Positions 19,000 through 29,400 of a stretch of DNA of 36,980 nucleotides are shown in pieces. The notes beneath the pieces were generated by a model that saw nothing but the letters and a program-made list of their open reading frames with translations, was not told the DNA's origin and ran no database searches. The first letter of the stretch is position 1, and each line of letters begins with the position of its first letter. This stretch comes from Chitinophagales bacterium (lineage in GTDB: Bacteria; Bacteroidota; Bacteroidia; Chitinophagales; Chitinophagaceae). The stretch covers positions 1-36,980 of the forward strand of contig JAATFV010000061.1 of assembly GCA_015655015.1 (NCBI GenBank). The letters run 5' to 3'. The position numbers were made by a program, and so were the translations under genes.

Positions 19000-20184
19000 T
19001 CAATAAATCTCGGGAATGTCCACCAATGTTCTCGTATACATCCGCAACGATCCTTTCACATTCGGATGATGATAAATTTTACCCCAATTATAATCTTCAA
19101 AATACATGGTTGCCGTGTCGACTTCCTTTCCGTCATGAGCAAGAGACGTCGCCAGGTCGAACCGGCAGCCTCTTATATTATATTTCTGCCGGACCTTTTC
19201 AATCAACCTGTTTTCTTTGACCTGTGTTCCGCTTTCATTACAGGGAATATTATTTAGTATCGGGATAGAACCGTTTGCAAGTATATATTCCACAAGCTCA
19301 CTCAAATTTTCTTCCGTATTCCCGCCATTCGTCCCAATGGTTATCATCACATATTTCGCCTTTATATAGGGTAATTCATTTTTGATCCGCTCAAGCAATT
19401 CCTTTATGGTGGTGCCTCCCCGCCCGCTTGACATACTGGGGCCTTTAATGTTTTTCATGATTAGCTGTGTCCATGAATCAGGGAAATCGGAGGTGGGAAA
19501 GTACCCCTCGGGCTCGGTAATGGAATCTCCGTAAATCAGGAGTGAAAGGTCCGATTCCATAGACAAAACGGAGATCTGCCTTACTGTTAAGGAGGCGCCT
19601 TTTTCTACCCCGATACAGTAATAATCATATTGGCGGCCCACAAAAAAGCCCTTCCCGGCTGCGCCTCTTCCATTCCCGCCGGTACCATTCATCGTTGCAG
19701 CTATCTCAGCGGATTGCCCTGTATACAGATCAATAATTTTAACGGAAGAGGTCTGATAATAACGACGCACCTCTACAATATAATCGTGCCGGTAGTCCAA
19801 AAAATGAACGATTGTATCCACCGGTTGGTCAGTACCAATGCTGACCTGCCTGGCACTAACATCTATATAAGCCTTGAAGTCACCTTTATCACTTTGAAAG
19901 ACAGCCCGGCAATCTGCAGAGAACCGCACCTGGTAACGAACCAGGCGTTCTGCAAGGGAATAGTATTTATTTAGCTTTATAAGCCCCGGGCTTCCGGTAA
20001 TCCTTACTCCTTCTTTTGTAAATTGGGTTGTGCCTTTTTCTACTACCAGCTCAGGAACATTCCCCTTATCGTCAAAAGATCTGTTATAAAGGACAATAGT
20101 CGGCTTCCCGGCTTGGAATGGAGCCTGTGCCGGCAGCCATACCATACGGCACAACAAAATGGCGCAAATCAGCAATCGCATCAT
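19000..20184 (-). CDS. Secreted SGNH/GDSL hydrolase with N-terminal beta-sandwich
   Basis: A 394-residue protein with a signal peptide (residues 1-20, ending PAQ). Residues about 25-210 form a beta-rich domain, probably a lectin-like sandwich as in other Bacteroidetes SGNH esterases. Residues about 212-394 are the SGNH hydrolase: YGDSITE (Ser221), SSGRGGTT (Gly), TIGTNGGNT (Asn286) and YHHPN (His372 or His373). All four blocks are present, so it should be active, most likely as a carbohydrate O-acetylesterase (inference). It is 122 bp upstream of susC and read in the same direction, so may share a transcript with susCD. Confidence 0.85.
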   Translation of the reverse strand: MMRLLICAILLCRMVWLPAQAPFQAGKPTIVLYNRSFDDKGNVPELVVEKGTTQFTKEGVRITGSPGLIKLNKYYSLAERLVRYQVRFSADCRAVFQSDKGDFKAYIDVSARQVSIGTDQPVDTIVHFLDYRHDYIVEVRRYYQTSSVKIIDLYTGQSAEIAATMNGTGGNGRGAAGKGFFVGRQYDYYCIGVEKGASLTVRQISVLSMESDLSLLIYGDSITEPEGYFPTSDFPDSWTQLIMKNIKGPSMSSGRGGTTIKELLERIKNELPYIKAKYVMITIGTNGGNTEENLSELVEYILANGSIPILNNIPCNESGTQVKENRLIEKVRQKYNIRGCRFDLATSLAHDGKEVDTATMYFEDYNWGKIYHHPNVKGSLRMYTRTLVDIPEIY

Positions 20185-20239
20185 GATAATTTATTTTTAA
20201 GGGCTATTTTCCGGATGAGCCGGTATCCGCCACTAAAAA

Positions 20240-20247
20240 CAAATATA
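20240..20247 (-). promoter_or_regulatory. Candidate -7 box upstream of the SGNH-susCD unit
   Basis: The minus strand reads TATATTTG, matching TAnnTTTG. It is 55 bp before the SGNH ATG. The -33 half is not recognisable. The gap of 242 bp between the sulfatase and this gene is otherwise without a gene; it also holds a nested inverted repeat (CTGTCC/GGACAG at 20266-20301 around the palindrome CCTTATAAGG at 20274-20283). Confidence 0.35.
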
Positions 20248-20426
20248 TACATTCACTATTTTCCTCTGTCCTGCCTTATAAGGTAAAGAAAAAGGGGACA
20301 GGATACACTCGAAGAAATCGTGTGCTGACGGAGATCATCCCGGAATTGCTAAATGAGCAGCCTGCTAAGAATTGGCAGGTCAACAGCACGGGGATATTCG
20401 GTTGGAATTGCATTCGAATAATTCTT

Positions 20427-22700
20427 TCACTTTTCCCTATCCATGAAAAAGACGCTGGCAGGAACCGGCTGCCGCAGGATACCGGGACCGCTCCATTCAA
20501 CCGTTAACGGCGGCTGCCCCGCAGATGATTGTCCCGGGGAATGCCGTTCCGGCCCGGACGGTCCTTTTAACGATCCTTTGCGATAATAGAGCCTGAACGG
20601 GTGAAGACCTGCTTTCAATTTTATGGTAGCTGTAATTTCATTTTTTTCGATGTGTCCGTTGCCGGTCTCTATGTGTCTGCTATCGGTCTCTATGCGCCTG
20701 CTACCGGTCTTCATGTGCCTGCTATCGGTCTCCATTACGGTCGCATCGTGTATACGCAGGAGCGCCTCCCCGTCCGTCTTCAGGTAGAATCCGTAGTCGC
20801 CGTCTTCCGGGACGCGGATATAGCCATAAAAATACAATACCCCGTTCTTATATTTACCCGCCGGGACACCGGGACTTTCAGCCCGGCCGGTTAACGCCGG
20901 AGACAAACCTGTCACCTGCGGAAGCCAGGGAAATGCGCCGGAATATTCCTTCCACCCTATGCCGGAGGTTATCTTTCCTTTCTCCGCCAATGCCGGAACC
21001 AACACGGTGTCATAGGGCCGGGGAGCGGAGGTATCAGGGCGGCGCACCTGCAGCACCAGATCTTTCATCTCCTGCTGCAGACGGCCGGGAGCGACGCCCG
21101 TTGCCGCATCTCCGGCCCCGGCGGCCAGGTTATACCGTTCACCGGGATCCTTTACCACATCGTAAATTTCAAAATCATCGTCTTTCGACTTTATATTATA
21201 CCGTACGCCGACATAATCTCCCAGGCGCACCGACTGCATCTGGTTGCGCAGGCGCCCCCGGTGACCCGGGGCAAATGCCTTGAAGTCGGGGGTGTTCCCC
21301 GGAAAATAATATTCACTGTAGACAAGGCTTTCCCGTTGCCGGCCGGCGCCCGTCAGCGAAGGCAGCAGCGAAACGCCGTCCATACGCGCCGGCGCAGGCA
21401 TACCGGTGACGTCCAGGAAAGTAGGCGCCCAGTCATAAGAAATGCTGGGGTCCGTGACGGTTATTCCGGCTGGAATATGTCCCGGCCAGCTGGCGATGGT
21501 TGGCATACGCATACCGCCTTCCCAGTTGTCGCGTTTGATACCATCGAATGGTCCGAAGCTGTCGAAAAAATCCGGGCGATTGGACACATACCCTTTAGGC
21601 AGGTAGGATTCGATAGACGGACCGTTATCGGACGTATATACGATCAGGGTGTTGGAATCTATCTTCAGTTCCTTCAGCAAAAGCATCAGGTCCCCGACCC
21701 CGTCATCGATCCGCCGGTTGGCCGTCGCATAACGTTTATAGGTATCCGGCCACGGTATTTCAGGGGTGGCGGGGTTGTTATCGTCATCATACGTAGCATG
21801 GGCATAATCCGGATGCTCCCAGGAATCCGGCGTTCCCGATGCGGTGTTGATCATATGCCCCGCGTCCCCGATCCATTGGATGCCGCCATGAAGGCCTCCC
21901 CCGGCTGGATATGGCTGCGTAGGTAATTCCAGCACGGCATGCGGGGTCTCATAAGCGAGGTAAAGGAAAAAGGGCTTGCCGGCCTCTTTCCCGCCGGCAT
22001 GCGCCGTGATATATTTCTTTGCGGCAGCTGTCCATAGATCGGCGGTGTAACATTTATCCAAACCGGCAGCCACGCTGGTATAATTTTCCCAGACTTCCTT
22101 CGGACCGTCATAGAGTCCTTCTTTTGGATAATGTTCGTGCCCGTCACTGTGCCGCATATACCCGAAGAAATAATCGAAGCCCCGCCGCAACGGATGTGCC
22201 GGCCAGTCGGGGGGTGTTCCGTCCAGTCCCTGGAGGCCCCATTTCCCTATCGCAGCAGTGGCATATCCCCTATCCCGGAGCGTCGATGCCATGTTGTAAT
22301 TATCCTCGATCGCCTTATCGAACTGGTTATCCCGCACATTGGCATGCCCCTGACTGAGGCCCGACAGGATGGAAGTCCGGGAAGGAGCGCAGACCGGGGC
22401 GGCAGCGTAATGCTGTGTCAGCATAGCGCCCCCGGCCGCAAGCCGGTCGAGATTGGGAGAACGCTCACAGGGTTTGCTTCTGTCGTTAGCAAGGGCCCGC
22501 TGGTTCTGGAAAAAGACGCCCAGGTCGCCATACCCCTGGTCATCGGTAAGGATGAAGATGATGTTGGGGCGCCGGGCGGGCGATCCGGCGCGGGGAAGCG
22601 CCTTGCCGGAGAGTTGATTACGGGAAGGCTGTGCGCAAAGAGATAAGCCCGCCAACAGGAAGCCTCCAGCGAAGAAAATAACTATTTTCAATCTTTTCAT
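20427..22700 (-). CDS. Formylglycine-dependent sulfatase with C-terminal PA14-like domain
   Basis: A 757-residue secreted arylsulfatase-type enzyme (family S1). The signal peptide is 1-24 (LSLCAQ). The metal-binding pair Asp53-Asp54 lies in LTDDQGYGDLG, and the Cys-type activation site CAPSRTS starts at Cys104, which a maturase would convert to formylglycine. Further active-site blocks are IGKWGLQG and VYTSDNGPS. The catalytic part ends near residue 520 (EIYDVVKDPGERYNL). The tail from about 600 resembles a PA14 or similar beta-sandwich (GYIRVPEDGDYGFYLKTDGEALLRI shortened) that often binds glycans. A tandem repeat of 7 residues interrupts this domain. It is the last gene of the second locus, 62 bp after the GH36-like gene. 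The substrate is a sulfated glycan of unknown type. Confidence 0.92.
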   Translation of the reverse strand: MKRLKIVIFFAGGFLLAGLSLCAQPSRNQLSGKALPRAGSPARRPNIIFILTDDQGYGDLGVFFQNQRALANDRSKPCERSPNLDRLAAGGAMLTQHYAAAPVCAPSRTSILSGLSQGHANVRDNQFDKAIEDNYNMASTLRDRGYATAAIGKWGLQGLDGTPPDWPAHPLRRGFDYFFGYMRHSDGHEHYPKEGLYDGPKEVWENYTSVAAGLDKCYTADLWTAAAKKYITAHAGGKEAGKPFFLYLAYETPHAVLELPTQPYPAGGGLHGGIQWIGDAGHMINTASGTPDSWEHPDYAHATYDDDNNPATPEIPWPDTYKRYATANRRIDDGVGDLMLLLKELKIDSNTLIVYTSDNGPSIESYLPKGYVSNRPDFFDSFGPFDGIKRDNWEGGMRMPTIASWPGHIPAGITVTDPSISYDWAPTFLDVTGMPAPARMDGVSLLPSLTGAGRQRESLVYSEYYFPGNTPDFKAFAPGHRGRLRNQMQSVRLGDYVGVRYNIKSKDDDFEIYDVVKDPGERYNLAAGAGDAATGVAPGRLQQEMKDLVLQVRRPDTSAPRPYDTVLVPALAEKGKITSGIGWKEYSGAFPWLPQVTGLSPALTGRAESPGVPAGKYKNGVLYFYGYIRVPEDGDYGFYLKTDGEALLRIHDATVMETDSRHMKTGSRRIETDSRHIETGNGHIEKNEITATIKLKAGLHPFRLYYRKGSLKGPSGPERHSPGQSSAGQPPLTVEWSGPGILRQPVPASVFFMDREK
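20650..20733. repeat. 21-bp tandem repeat, four units, inside the sulfatase gene
   Basis: Four units of 21 bp start at 20650, 20671, 20692 and 20713; the core GGTCT(C/T) and ATG(T/C)G(T/C) positions recur in each. As 21 is divisible by 3 the frame is kept, and the encoded peptide repeats in steps of seven residues (ETDSRHM, KTGSRRI, ETDSRHI, ETGNGHI). The insert falls between two beta-strands of the C-terminal domain, probably in a surface loop. Confidence 0.85.
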
Positions 22701-22762
22701 ATAAACTAAATTACGTATTAACCAGGCCTGGAGAAACCCGGCTCAATGTATTGAACCGGCCT

Positions 22763-24931
22763 TTACCTGATCGTATACCGGTAAAACCTGAAATCCGCGG
22801 GATTGGCCATGGTGAATTTTGCATAACCCGACTTATCTACCAATACCGTTTCCTTTTTCCCCGTAAGAAGATTTGTCAGCTCCAGGCGGCGACCGCGAAT
22901 GAAATTAAGCCTGACAGCCTGTGTGTCCTTGTCATTCCGCAATTCCCTGAAGAGTAACAGATAACCCGTCGCTGTCCCGGGCAGAACATCCTGGAAGCCC
23001 GTCCAGCTCCTGTTATCCGGTTTATCTCCTATAGGGAATACATATCCTTTAAATAGTTCATCGCGGACCCGCTTATATGCAGTCAGGATATGTTTTATCT
23101 TAGTCCGGTCTTCTTCCGGATAATATTGAGTTAAACAGAAAAACATAGGGCTCCCCATCAGGGCAATGGCCACGCTGTATGGATTCTTATATAAATACGC
23201 ATCGCTTGCCTGCCTGTCCACCCGGTCGACATTCTGAATGGCCAGCTGGAATTGATTGAGATTTATATATTTTGCCACCTGCCAGGCATCCCGCAGCACC
23301 AGATAGGGTTTGTATATCACGTTTGCCGGTACTACCGGCTTACGGTTTTCCAGCCAGACGTTCCCATACTCCCTCGCATAAAAGTAGCCAACACGCGGCG
23401 CGTTCTCCGTGACATCCCAATTCACCCGCACGCTGTTATGCGTGTACAAAACAAAGGATCTGACTTTAGCCATGAAGTTATCCAGCGTCTTTTTGGTATT
23501 CAATGAAGAGAAGTCCAGCTTGATATACTTAAATCCGCCGTGGTCGTAATTCCATTTCAGATCATCCTCCGGGATGGTCCAGGCAGCCCATAACCCCAGC
23601 TTGACATTTTCCCGGGCCGCATATTCCTTCACCCTGTTCCAGCCCTCCGGGTAAACAGCAGCGGCCGGTTTCCATTGTTTGTAGTCCCTGCCCTGCCACC
23701 CGTCATCGATCTGCTGCACGTCAATTCCCAGCCCGGCCTGCGAAGTTATTTCCTTTAGCACATTTTCTTCGCGCGCTGCATATTGCCCGCTTCCTTCCGG
23801 GCTATTGTCCGAATTACCCCACGTATTGGCCATTATATACCGGTCGCTTGCCCTGACCGGGTAACGCAGTCTGTCAAATTCCTTGAGCGCCAGCAAAGCG
23901 TCCGTTGAATCTCCCTTATAGGGAATGATCCAGTCCGCCCAGCATTTTTTATACCCGCCGGTATCCAGGTCTTCTCCGGCAAGTCCCGGTCCGGTGACCG
24001 TTATCCCATGCGGACCAATGGCAAACCCACCCGTAGCTATTCCCGGTTGATTGACGCATTTATGAGACTCCTTGACCACCAGCAGCCCGTTTGTCCTGTA
24101 CCGGATCAGCAAGCCGCTGGCCCAGCCGATGAAGGAACCGGGAGTCGCCCGCTCTTCTCGCAGAATGGGTGTCGTGTCCGTATCCCGGTTCTGAGTAGCG
24201 TTATAATACCCGAATGCGGTGACTGCTGCGTCCCCCGACGACACAGGAAGATAGTCCACCGCCCGGTTTTTAAGATCGGGAGCGGCAGAATTCAGGATCG
24301 TTTGTCCGTCCCGGTTCGTCCGCGTTACATTTTCAAGCATTTTTAGCTCGATCTGGGTGCGGATGCCGGATCCGGGATATACCCATATAATATATCGCAG
24401 TTTTGTTCCGGTAGCGGCGTATGTAAATTCATTCACTACCGTGATATGCTTTGACGTGAATCCGCTATCGTCCTCTATCGTTGCTCTCATATACTCCAGC
24501 TGCGCCGTGTTATCCGTACCCGGATCCCAATCCGCCGGTTTGCCCGCATTCCGTTCCTGTTCGCTCATGTACACGCCCTCCTGTTCACCGCGGTCCCCTC
24601 TCTCCTGCTGGCTCGGGTTAACTCCCCCCTGCGCACTCCGGACAGTCCATTCCTGCTTACCCGGCCGGCGGACCTGAAAAGCCTCGCCTCCACTTCCCTC
24701 CGGCAGCCTCAGCTCCCTGGTGGATAGTCCTCCGGGCGTGATCCGGTAGGTGCGTTCTATCTTTCCGCTGTTGATGACAAGGGTGCTGTCTGTGGTCCTG
24801 CATATCGCGTCCCCCAGCCTGATCTCCTTAAATTTACCGGGATCCGTATGCTGGGCGGAAACCCCCGGAGAAATAAGAACGCAAAGCAGCCCGCTGAGAA
24901 TAGATACCTTCACCGTTATCTTCAGTTTCAT
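22763..24931 (-). CDS. GH36-like alpha-galactosidase family protein
   Basis: A 722-residue secreted glycoside hydrolase with a signal peptide at 1-27 (PGVSAQ). Residues about 35-350 are an N-terminal beta-supersandwich, about 360-640 a TIM barrel, and the rest a C-terminal beta domain. The barrel shows clan GH-D (GH36/GH27) features: MANTWGNSDN at 367-376, QQIDDGWQGR at 406-415, and the strand KYIKLDFSS with Asp473 as the likely nucleophile. The acid/base is probably Asp506 or Glu509 in NWDVTENAPR. The usual GH36 motif for the acid/base is not seen exactly, so specificity for alpha-galactose is uncertain. Residues 101-135 are a charged, Gln/Glu/Gly-rich insertion. It sits 36 bp after SusD. 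Confidence 0.78.
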   Translation of the reverse strand: MKLKITVKVSILSGLLCVLISPGVSAQHTDPGKFKEIRLGDAICRTTDSTLVINSGKIERTYRITPGGLSTRELRLPEGSGGEAFQVRRPGKQEWTVRSAQGGVNPSQQERGDRGEQEGVYMSEQERNAGKPADWDPGTDNTAQLEYMRATIEDDSGFTSKHITVVNEFTYAATGTKLRYIIWVYPGSGIRTQIELKMLENVTRTNRDGQTILNSAAPDLKNRAVDYLPVSSGDAAVTAFGYYNATQNRDTDTTPILREERATPGSFIGWASGLLIRYRTNGLLVVKESHKCVNQPGIATGGFAIGPHGITVTGPGLAGEDLDTGGYKKCWADWIIPYKGDSTDALLALKEFDRLRYPVRASDRYIMANTWGNSDNSPEGSGQYAAREENVLKEITSQAGLGIDVQQIDDGWQGRDYKQWKPAAAVYPEGWNRVKEYAARENVKLGLWAAWTIPEDDLKWNYDHGGFKYIKLDFSSLNTKKTLDNFMAKVRSFVLYTHNSVRVNWDVTENAPRVGYFYAREYGNVWLENRKPVVPANVIYKPYLVLRDAWQVAKYINLNQFQLAIQNVDRVDRQASDAYLYKNPYSVAIALMGSPMFFCLTQYYPEEDRTKIKHILTAYKRVRDELFKGYVFPIGDKPDNRSWTGFQDVLPGTATGYLLLFRELRNDKDTQAVRLNFIRGRRLELTNLLTGKKETVLVDKSGYAKFTMANPADFRFYRYTIR

Positions 24932-24968
24932 TTTATTCTATTGGTTTCTGGTGAGATTTCCGCAAGGT

Positions 24969-26429
24969 TCAATACCCGTTATTTTGTGTCAGTGCCGGAT
25001 TCAGCAGGATCTCCTGGGAAGGTATGGGACAGAGCATGTGATAAGGCCGGACATTAGCCGCTCCCTGCGGATTGCTGACGGAGTCTGCCTGAACAGCCGC
25101 TACTAAAGTGCCCCAGCGGTTCAGATCCCAGCGGTTCTGGAATTCAAAGCTCAGCTCGTGCAGCCTTTCATTGCGGACGGCTTCCCGGAACTGGTCCTGC
25201 GTCAATCCCGCCAGGTCCGGAAGACCTGCCCTTTCCCGGATAGCATTTATTTTAGAATAGGCCTCTGCGGTAGGTCCATTCTGCTCGTTTTCCGCTTCTG
25301 CAAAGATCAGGTAGGCCTCTGCCATCCTGTATATGATCGAGTTCAAACCGCCATTGCTCCGGGGCTGCCCCCAGTTCATCTGTTTGTATACATAATGAAA
25401 ATTAGTGGTTATGCCGGCATTGCCATGCCAGTCGTAATAAGGTTCCCTGAGGTCGTTCGGCTCGAAGGATGCTAAAAAATGCGGGCTCACCGTTTCCAGC
25501 CCGTATCCCGTCATAGTAAATCCCGGCACTACGGGTTCATCGGCCTGCCGGGGCATATAACGGTCGCTGAAAGATTGCGGATGGGTATTCAGCGTAAAAT
25601 CGAGTTCCCAGATATCTTCCGCATTGTATTCGTTAGCCGGCCCCCAGATATCCCCGTAATGAGGCAGCAGACGGTTTGTCCCACCCTGGTTGGCTATGAT
25701 CGCATTGGCGACGATTGCGGCATTCGCCCAATCCTTTTCCCAGAGATAGAATTTACACAGCAGCATGTCGGCAGCCCAACGGCTGGCGCGCCCCAGGTTC
25801 GATCCCGTCCAGACCGGGGGCAGATCAGCCGCGGCAGTTTTGAGGTCGCTGATCATTTGCTGTCTGATACTATCGACCGGCGTGCGGGTAATGGCGCCGC
25901 CTTCCACCGATACGTCCAGCGGGGTCAGCCACATGGGCACATCCCCCCAAAAGCAGGTAAGGCAATAGTAATACAGCGACCGCAGGAAAAGGGCCTGCCC
26001 CAGTACCTGCTTAACGGTATCCGCAGAAAGATGGGCGTTATTGCTGACACCGTTGATCACCGTATTGCAATTGGCTACCCCCTTATATAATAACTGCCAG
26101 ATATTGTCCAGGTTCCCCTGGTCAGCAGTACTGAGCGTATAGGTAAGAAAATCAAACGTAGTAGCCCGGCCGCCGGTCGGAACCGTGGTGCCCGTTCCTT
26201 CATCGGACCAGTATCCCCAGTCATAGGTCGTGCCGCCTACTCCCATGAAGGTAGAAGCGGTCGAATAGGCGCCGTTGACGGCCTGGATGGCTTCGGCATC
26301 CGAATTGAAGAATTGGTCGGGGCTCAGGAAACTCCGTGGTTTTTCGATCAGTGATTTGCTGCAGGAAGAGAACAGGACTATTATTAGCGGCACAGCCAGT
26401 ATTGACGTTATGGACAAATATTTTTTCAT
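24969..26429 (-). CDS. SusD/RagB-family outer-membrane glycan-binding lipoprotein (PUL 2)
   Basis: A 486-residue SusD-like protein with a lipoprotein signal (MKKYLSITSILAV... and lipobox FSSCSK). SusD signs include the helix LFLRSLYYYCLTCFWGDVP, the RMAEAYLIFAEAENEQNG helix and the late FREAVRNERLHELSFEFQ block. It is shorter than the other SusD in the window (about 600 residues), which suggests a different ligand. It follows its SusC partner by 10 bp, the usual tight coupling. Confidence 0.94.
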   Translation of the reverse strand: MKKYLSITSILAVPLIIVLFSSCSKSLIEKPRSFLSPDQFFNSDAEAIQAVNGAYSTASTFMGVGGTTYDWGYWSDEGTGTTVPTGGRATTFDFLTYTLSTADQGNLDNIWQLLYKGVANCNTVINGVSNNAHLSADTVKQVLGQALFLRSLYYYCLTCFWGDVPMWLTPLDVSVEGGAITRTPVDSIRQQMISDLKTAAADLPPVWTGSNLGRASRWAADMLLCKFYLWEKDWANAAIVANAIIANQGGTNRLLPHYGDIWGPANEYNAEDIWELDFTLNTHPQSFSDRYMPRQADEPVVPGFTMTGYGLETVSPHFLASFEPNDLREPYYDWHGNAGITTNFHYVYKQMNWGQPRSNGGLNSIIYRMAEAYLIFAEAENEQNGPTAEAYSKINAIRERAGLPDLAGLTQDQFREAVRNERLHELSFEFQNRWDLNRWGTLVAAVQADSVSNPQGAANVRPYHMLCPIPSQEILLNPALTQNNGY

Positions 26430-26439
26430 ACTTCGTTTT

Positions 26440-29400
26440 TTAGAATTTTAAATTGAGCCCGAATATGAAGGAACGGTTCTGCGGATAGGACGCCTGATCC
26501 CCACCCTGGAGAACGGGATTGATGCCATTGTTACTGACTTCGGGATCATATCCCCAGGTATAATGGTCGACGAGGAATAAATTGGAACCTACAAAATAGA
26601 GGCTTGCCCCCTGCAGCCATTTTATTTTTGCAGGTGTGAGATCGTAGCTCAGCCGCAGGGTTTTCAGCCGCAGGAAAGAGCCGTTCTGCACGGCGAAAGA
26701 ATAAGCCTGCGAATTTACGTTGATCTCGGCGTCGGCTCCGGCACGGGGAATATTCGACTGCGTGTTCTCCGGCGTCCACCTGTTCACAGCTATGGCGCCG
26801 ACATTGGAAGCATAATCACCGGCAAACCACCTCACACCGAGCGAATTGATCACATCGTTGCCATAGCTATATTCGAAATACACATTCAGGCTGATTCGCT
26901 TGTACCGGAAGGCAGAGCTGAAGCCGCCGAAGAATTTGGGGGTAGGATTTCCAATAATAGTGGCATCCGCCGCACCGTCATATTTACCATTGTGATTGAC
27001 ATCCCGGAACTTTATATCACCGGGCACAAGACCAGCCTGGTAACCAGGCAGCGCATCGATTTCGGCCTGCGTATGGAAGACGCCATCAGCGACATTTCCC
27101 CAGAAGACCGGGGCCGGCTTGCCCACCATCAGCCGGTAACCATTGGAGATATCGACAAACTTTTGGCCGGACCCGATGGCCAGGACCTTATTTCTATTGC
27201 CGGAGATATTGACCGCAAGATTCCAGGAAAAGTCCTTCTGGTCTATAATCCGTCCGTCAACCATCAGCTCGATGCCTGCATTTTGTGTTTTCCCCACGTT
27301 GGCCAGTCTCGAAGTATAACCGGTTGTACCAGCTATGGGTACGTTGAGCAGGAGATTATAGGTCTTCTTATAATAAAAGTCCCCGGTCAGGGATAATCTC
27401 CCATGGAAGAATCCCGCGTCAAGGCCGGCATCGTATTGGTCCGTAGTTTCCCATTTCAGGTTGTCATTGGGAATGTTACCTAAAGTATACCCCAGCTGCT
27501 GCTGGTTGTTAAACCATACATTGGACACCGACAGGGAAGGCAGCGTAGAGTATACGTTAATGGCCTGGTTGCCGGTCTTTCCGTAGCTGGCCCTGAATTT
27601 CAGGTCGGAGAATACGTTGAGGTTCCTGATAAAATCCTCGTTGCCCAATTTCCATGCAAAGGCGGCAGAAGGGAAAAAGGCATATTTGTGATTGGCCGCC
27701 AGCCTGGAAGATCCGTCCTGCCGGGCAGAGACGGTGAACAGGTATTTATCGTTGAACGAATAATTGGCACGGCCCAGGAAGGAAATAATGGTCCAGTCGG
27801 AATAAGCAGAGGTATTTTTCGCCAGCGTGGGATCACCCGTACTTAAATTATTATACGTCAGGTTATCATTGGTAAAACCACCGGCACTGGCCGTATACGA
27901 TTGATCTACTTCATGCTGGTAGGTAAAACCGCCCAGGACGTCTACGTGGTGTTTCCCGAAATTCCTGGTATAAGAGACCGTATTTTCATTCTCCAGGTTG
28001 AACGACTGAGTGCTCGCTATGCTGTCGGATCCGCCTATGTTCTGCGACGCATTCAGCGGCAGGCTGCCCGGGGAATAAACCGCATGCCGGGTATTGTCGT
28101 TATTGATGTCCAGCGTAGACCGGAACCGCAGACCGTTCCTGAATGATGCCTCGGCATACCAGCCCCCCAGCAAACTGTTATCATAGGTATTATCCAGCTT
28201 TCCCAGAGCATCGGCAATGGGATTGTCGAAAGTTTGACCGCTCAGGGGGCTAAGGATAGTGTATTTGCCGGCCGCATCTTTTATGGGGACACTGGTGGGG
28301 GCCGTTTTCAATATATCATAGAGACTGGCTTTAAGGTTGTTCGTATTGGAGCGGTTGAAGTTCAGGTTTGTTCCCACCGCCAGCCAGTCCGTCAGCTTCA
28401 GCCGCAGGTTAAGCCGGGTCTGATAGCGTTGAAAACCGGAATTCAAAATGATCCCATCCTGGTTGAAATAATTGCCGGATAAGTAATAGGTCACGTTTTC
28501 ACTCCCTCCGGAAAACGCGATGTCGGCATTTTGTATCCCGGCAGTCCGGGTAATCGCCTTCTGCCAATCCGTATTCGTCACCGTAGAAAGGTTAGGATAG
28601 ATAGGAGCCGATCCGAACAAGGCAGCTCTGTCATTCACATACCCGGCAAGCTGCGGGCCTGTCAGCAGATCCACTTCCCTGGGGAGCTGCTGTACACCGG
28701 CATAAGCGTTTATGGCAATATCCGATTTTCCCGACCGTCCGTGTTTAGTGGTGATCAGCACTACGCCATTCGCTCCCCTGGCCCCGTAAATGGCAGTAGC
28801 CGACGCGTCTTTCAGGATTTCTATAGACTCTATATCAGCAGGATTAATGGATGTCAGGGTACCACCCCCGATAAATCCGTCAACGACATACAAGGGCTCG
28901 TTGGACGCGGTGATGGAATTTCCCCCGCGGATCCTGATCGTGGTTCCCGCTCCCGGCGCACCGCTGATGGAGGTGACCTGTACACCCGCCGCCTTTCCCT
29001 GTAAAGCCTGATCCACACTTGCCACAGGAACTCCATTGAGATCGCTCCCCCGGACGACCGAAACCGCTCCTGTCAAGTCTCCTTTTTTCGCCGTGCCATA
29101 TCCCACCACCACCAGCTGGTCCAGCGCCGAATTGCCGGCTTGCAGGACCACATCGATTTCCGGATGTCCGTTGACCGGTACCTCTTTTTCTATAAATCCT
29201 ATATGGGAAAATACCAGGATGCCGCTGTTCTCCTTCAATGGCAGCGAATAATTCCCTTTCGCATCGGAGACCGTGCCGGTACTGGTGCCTTTCAGCGTTA
29301 TGCTGACTCCCGCGACGGGATTTCCATTATTGTCGGTGATCCTGCCGGTGATATGAATGGGCGGCGGATTATCCGGGGATGGCGGCGGCGGCGTTTGTGT

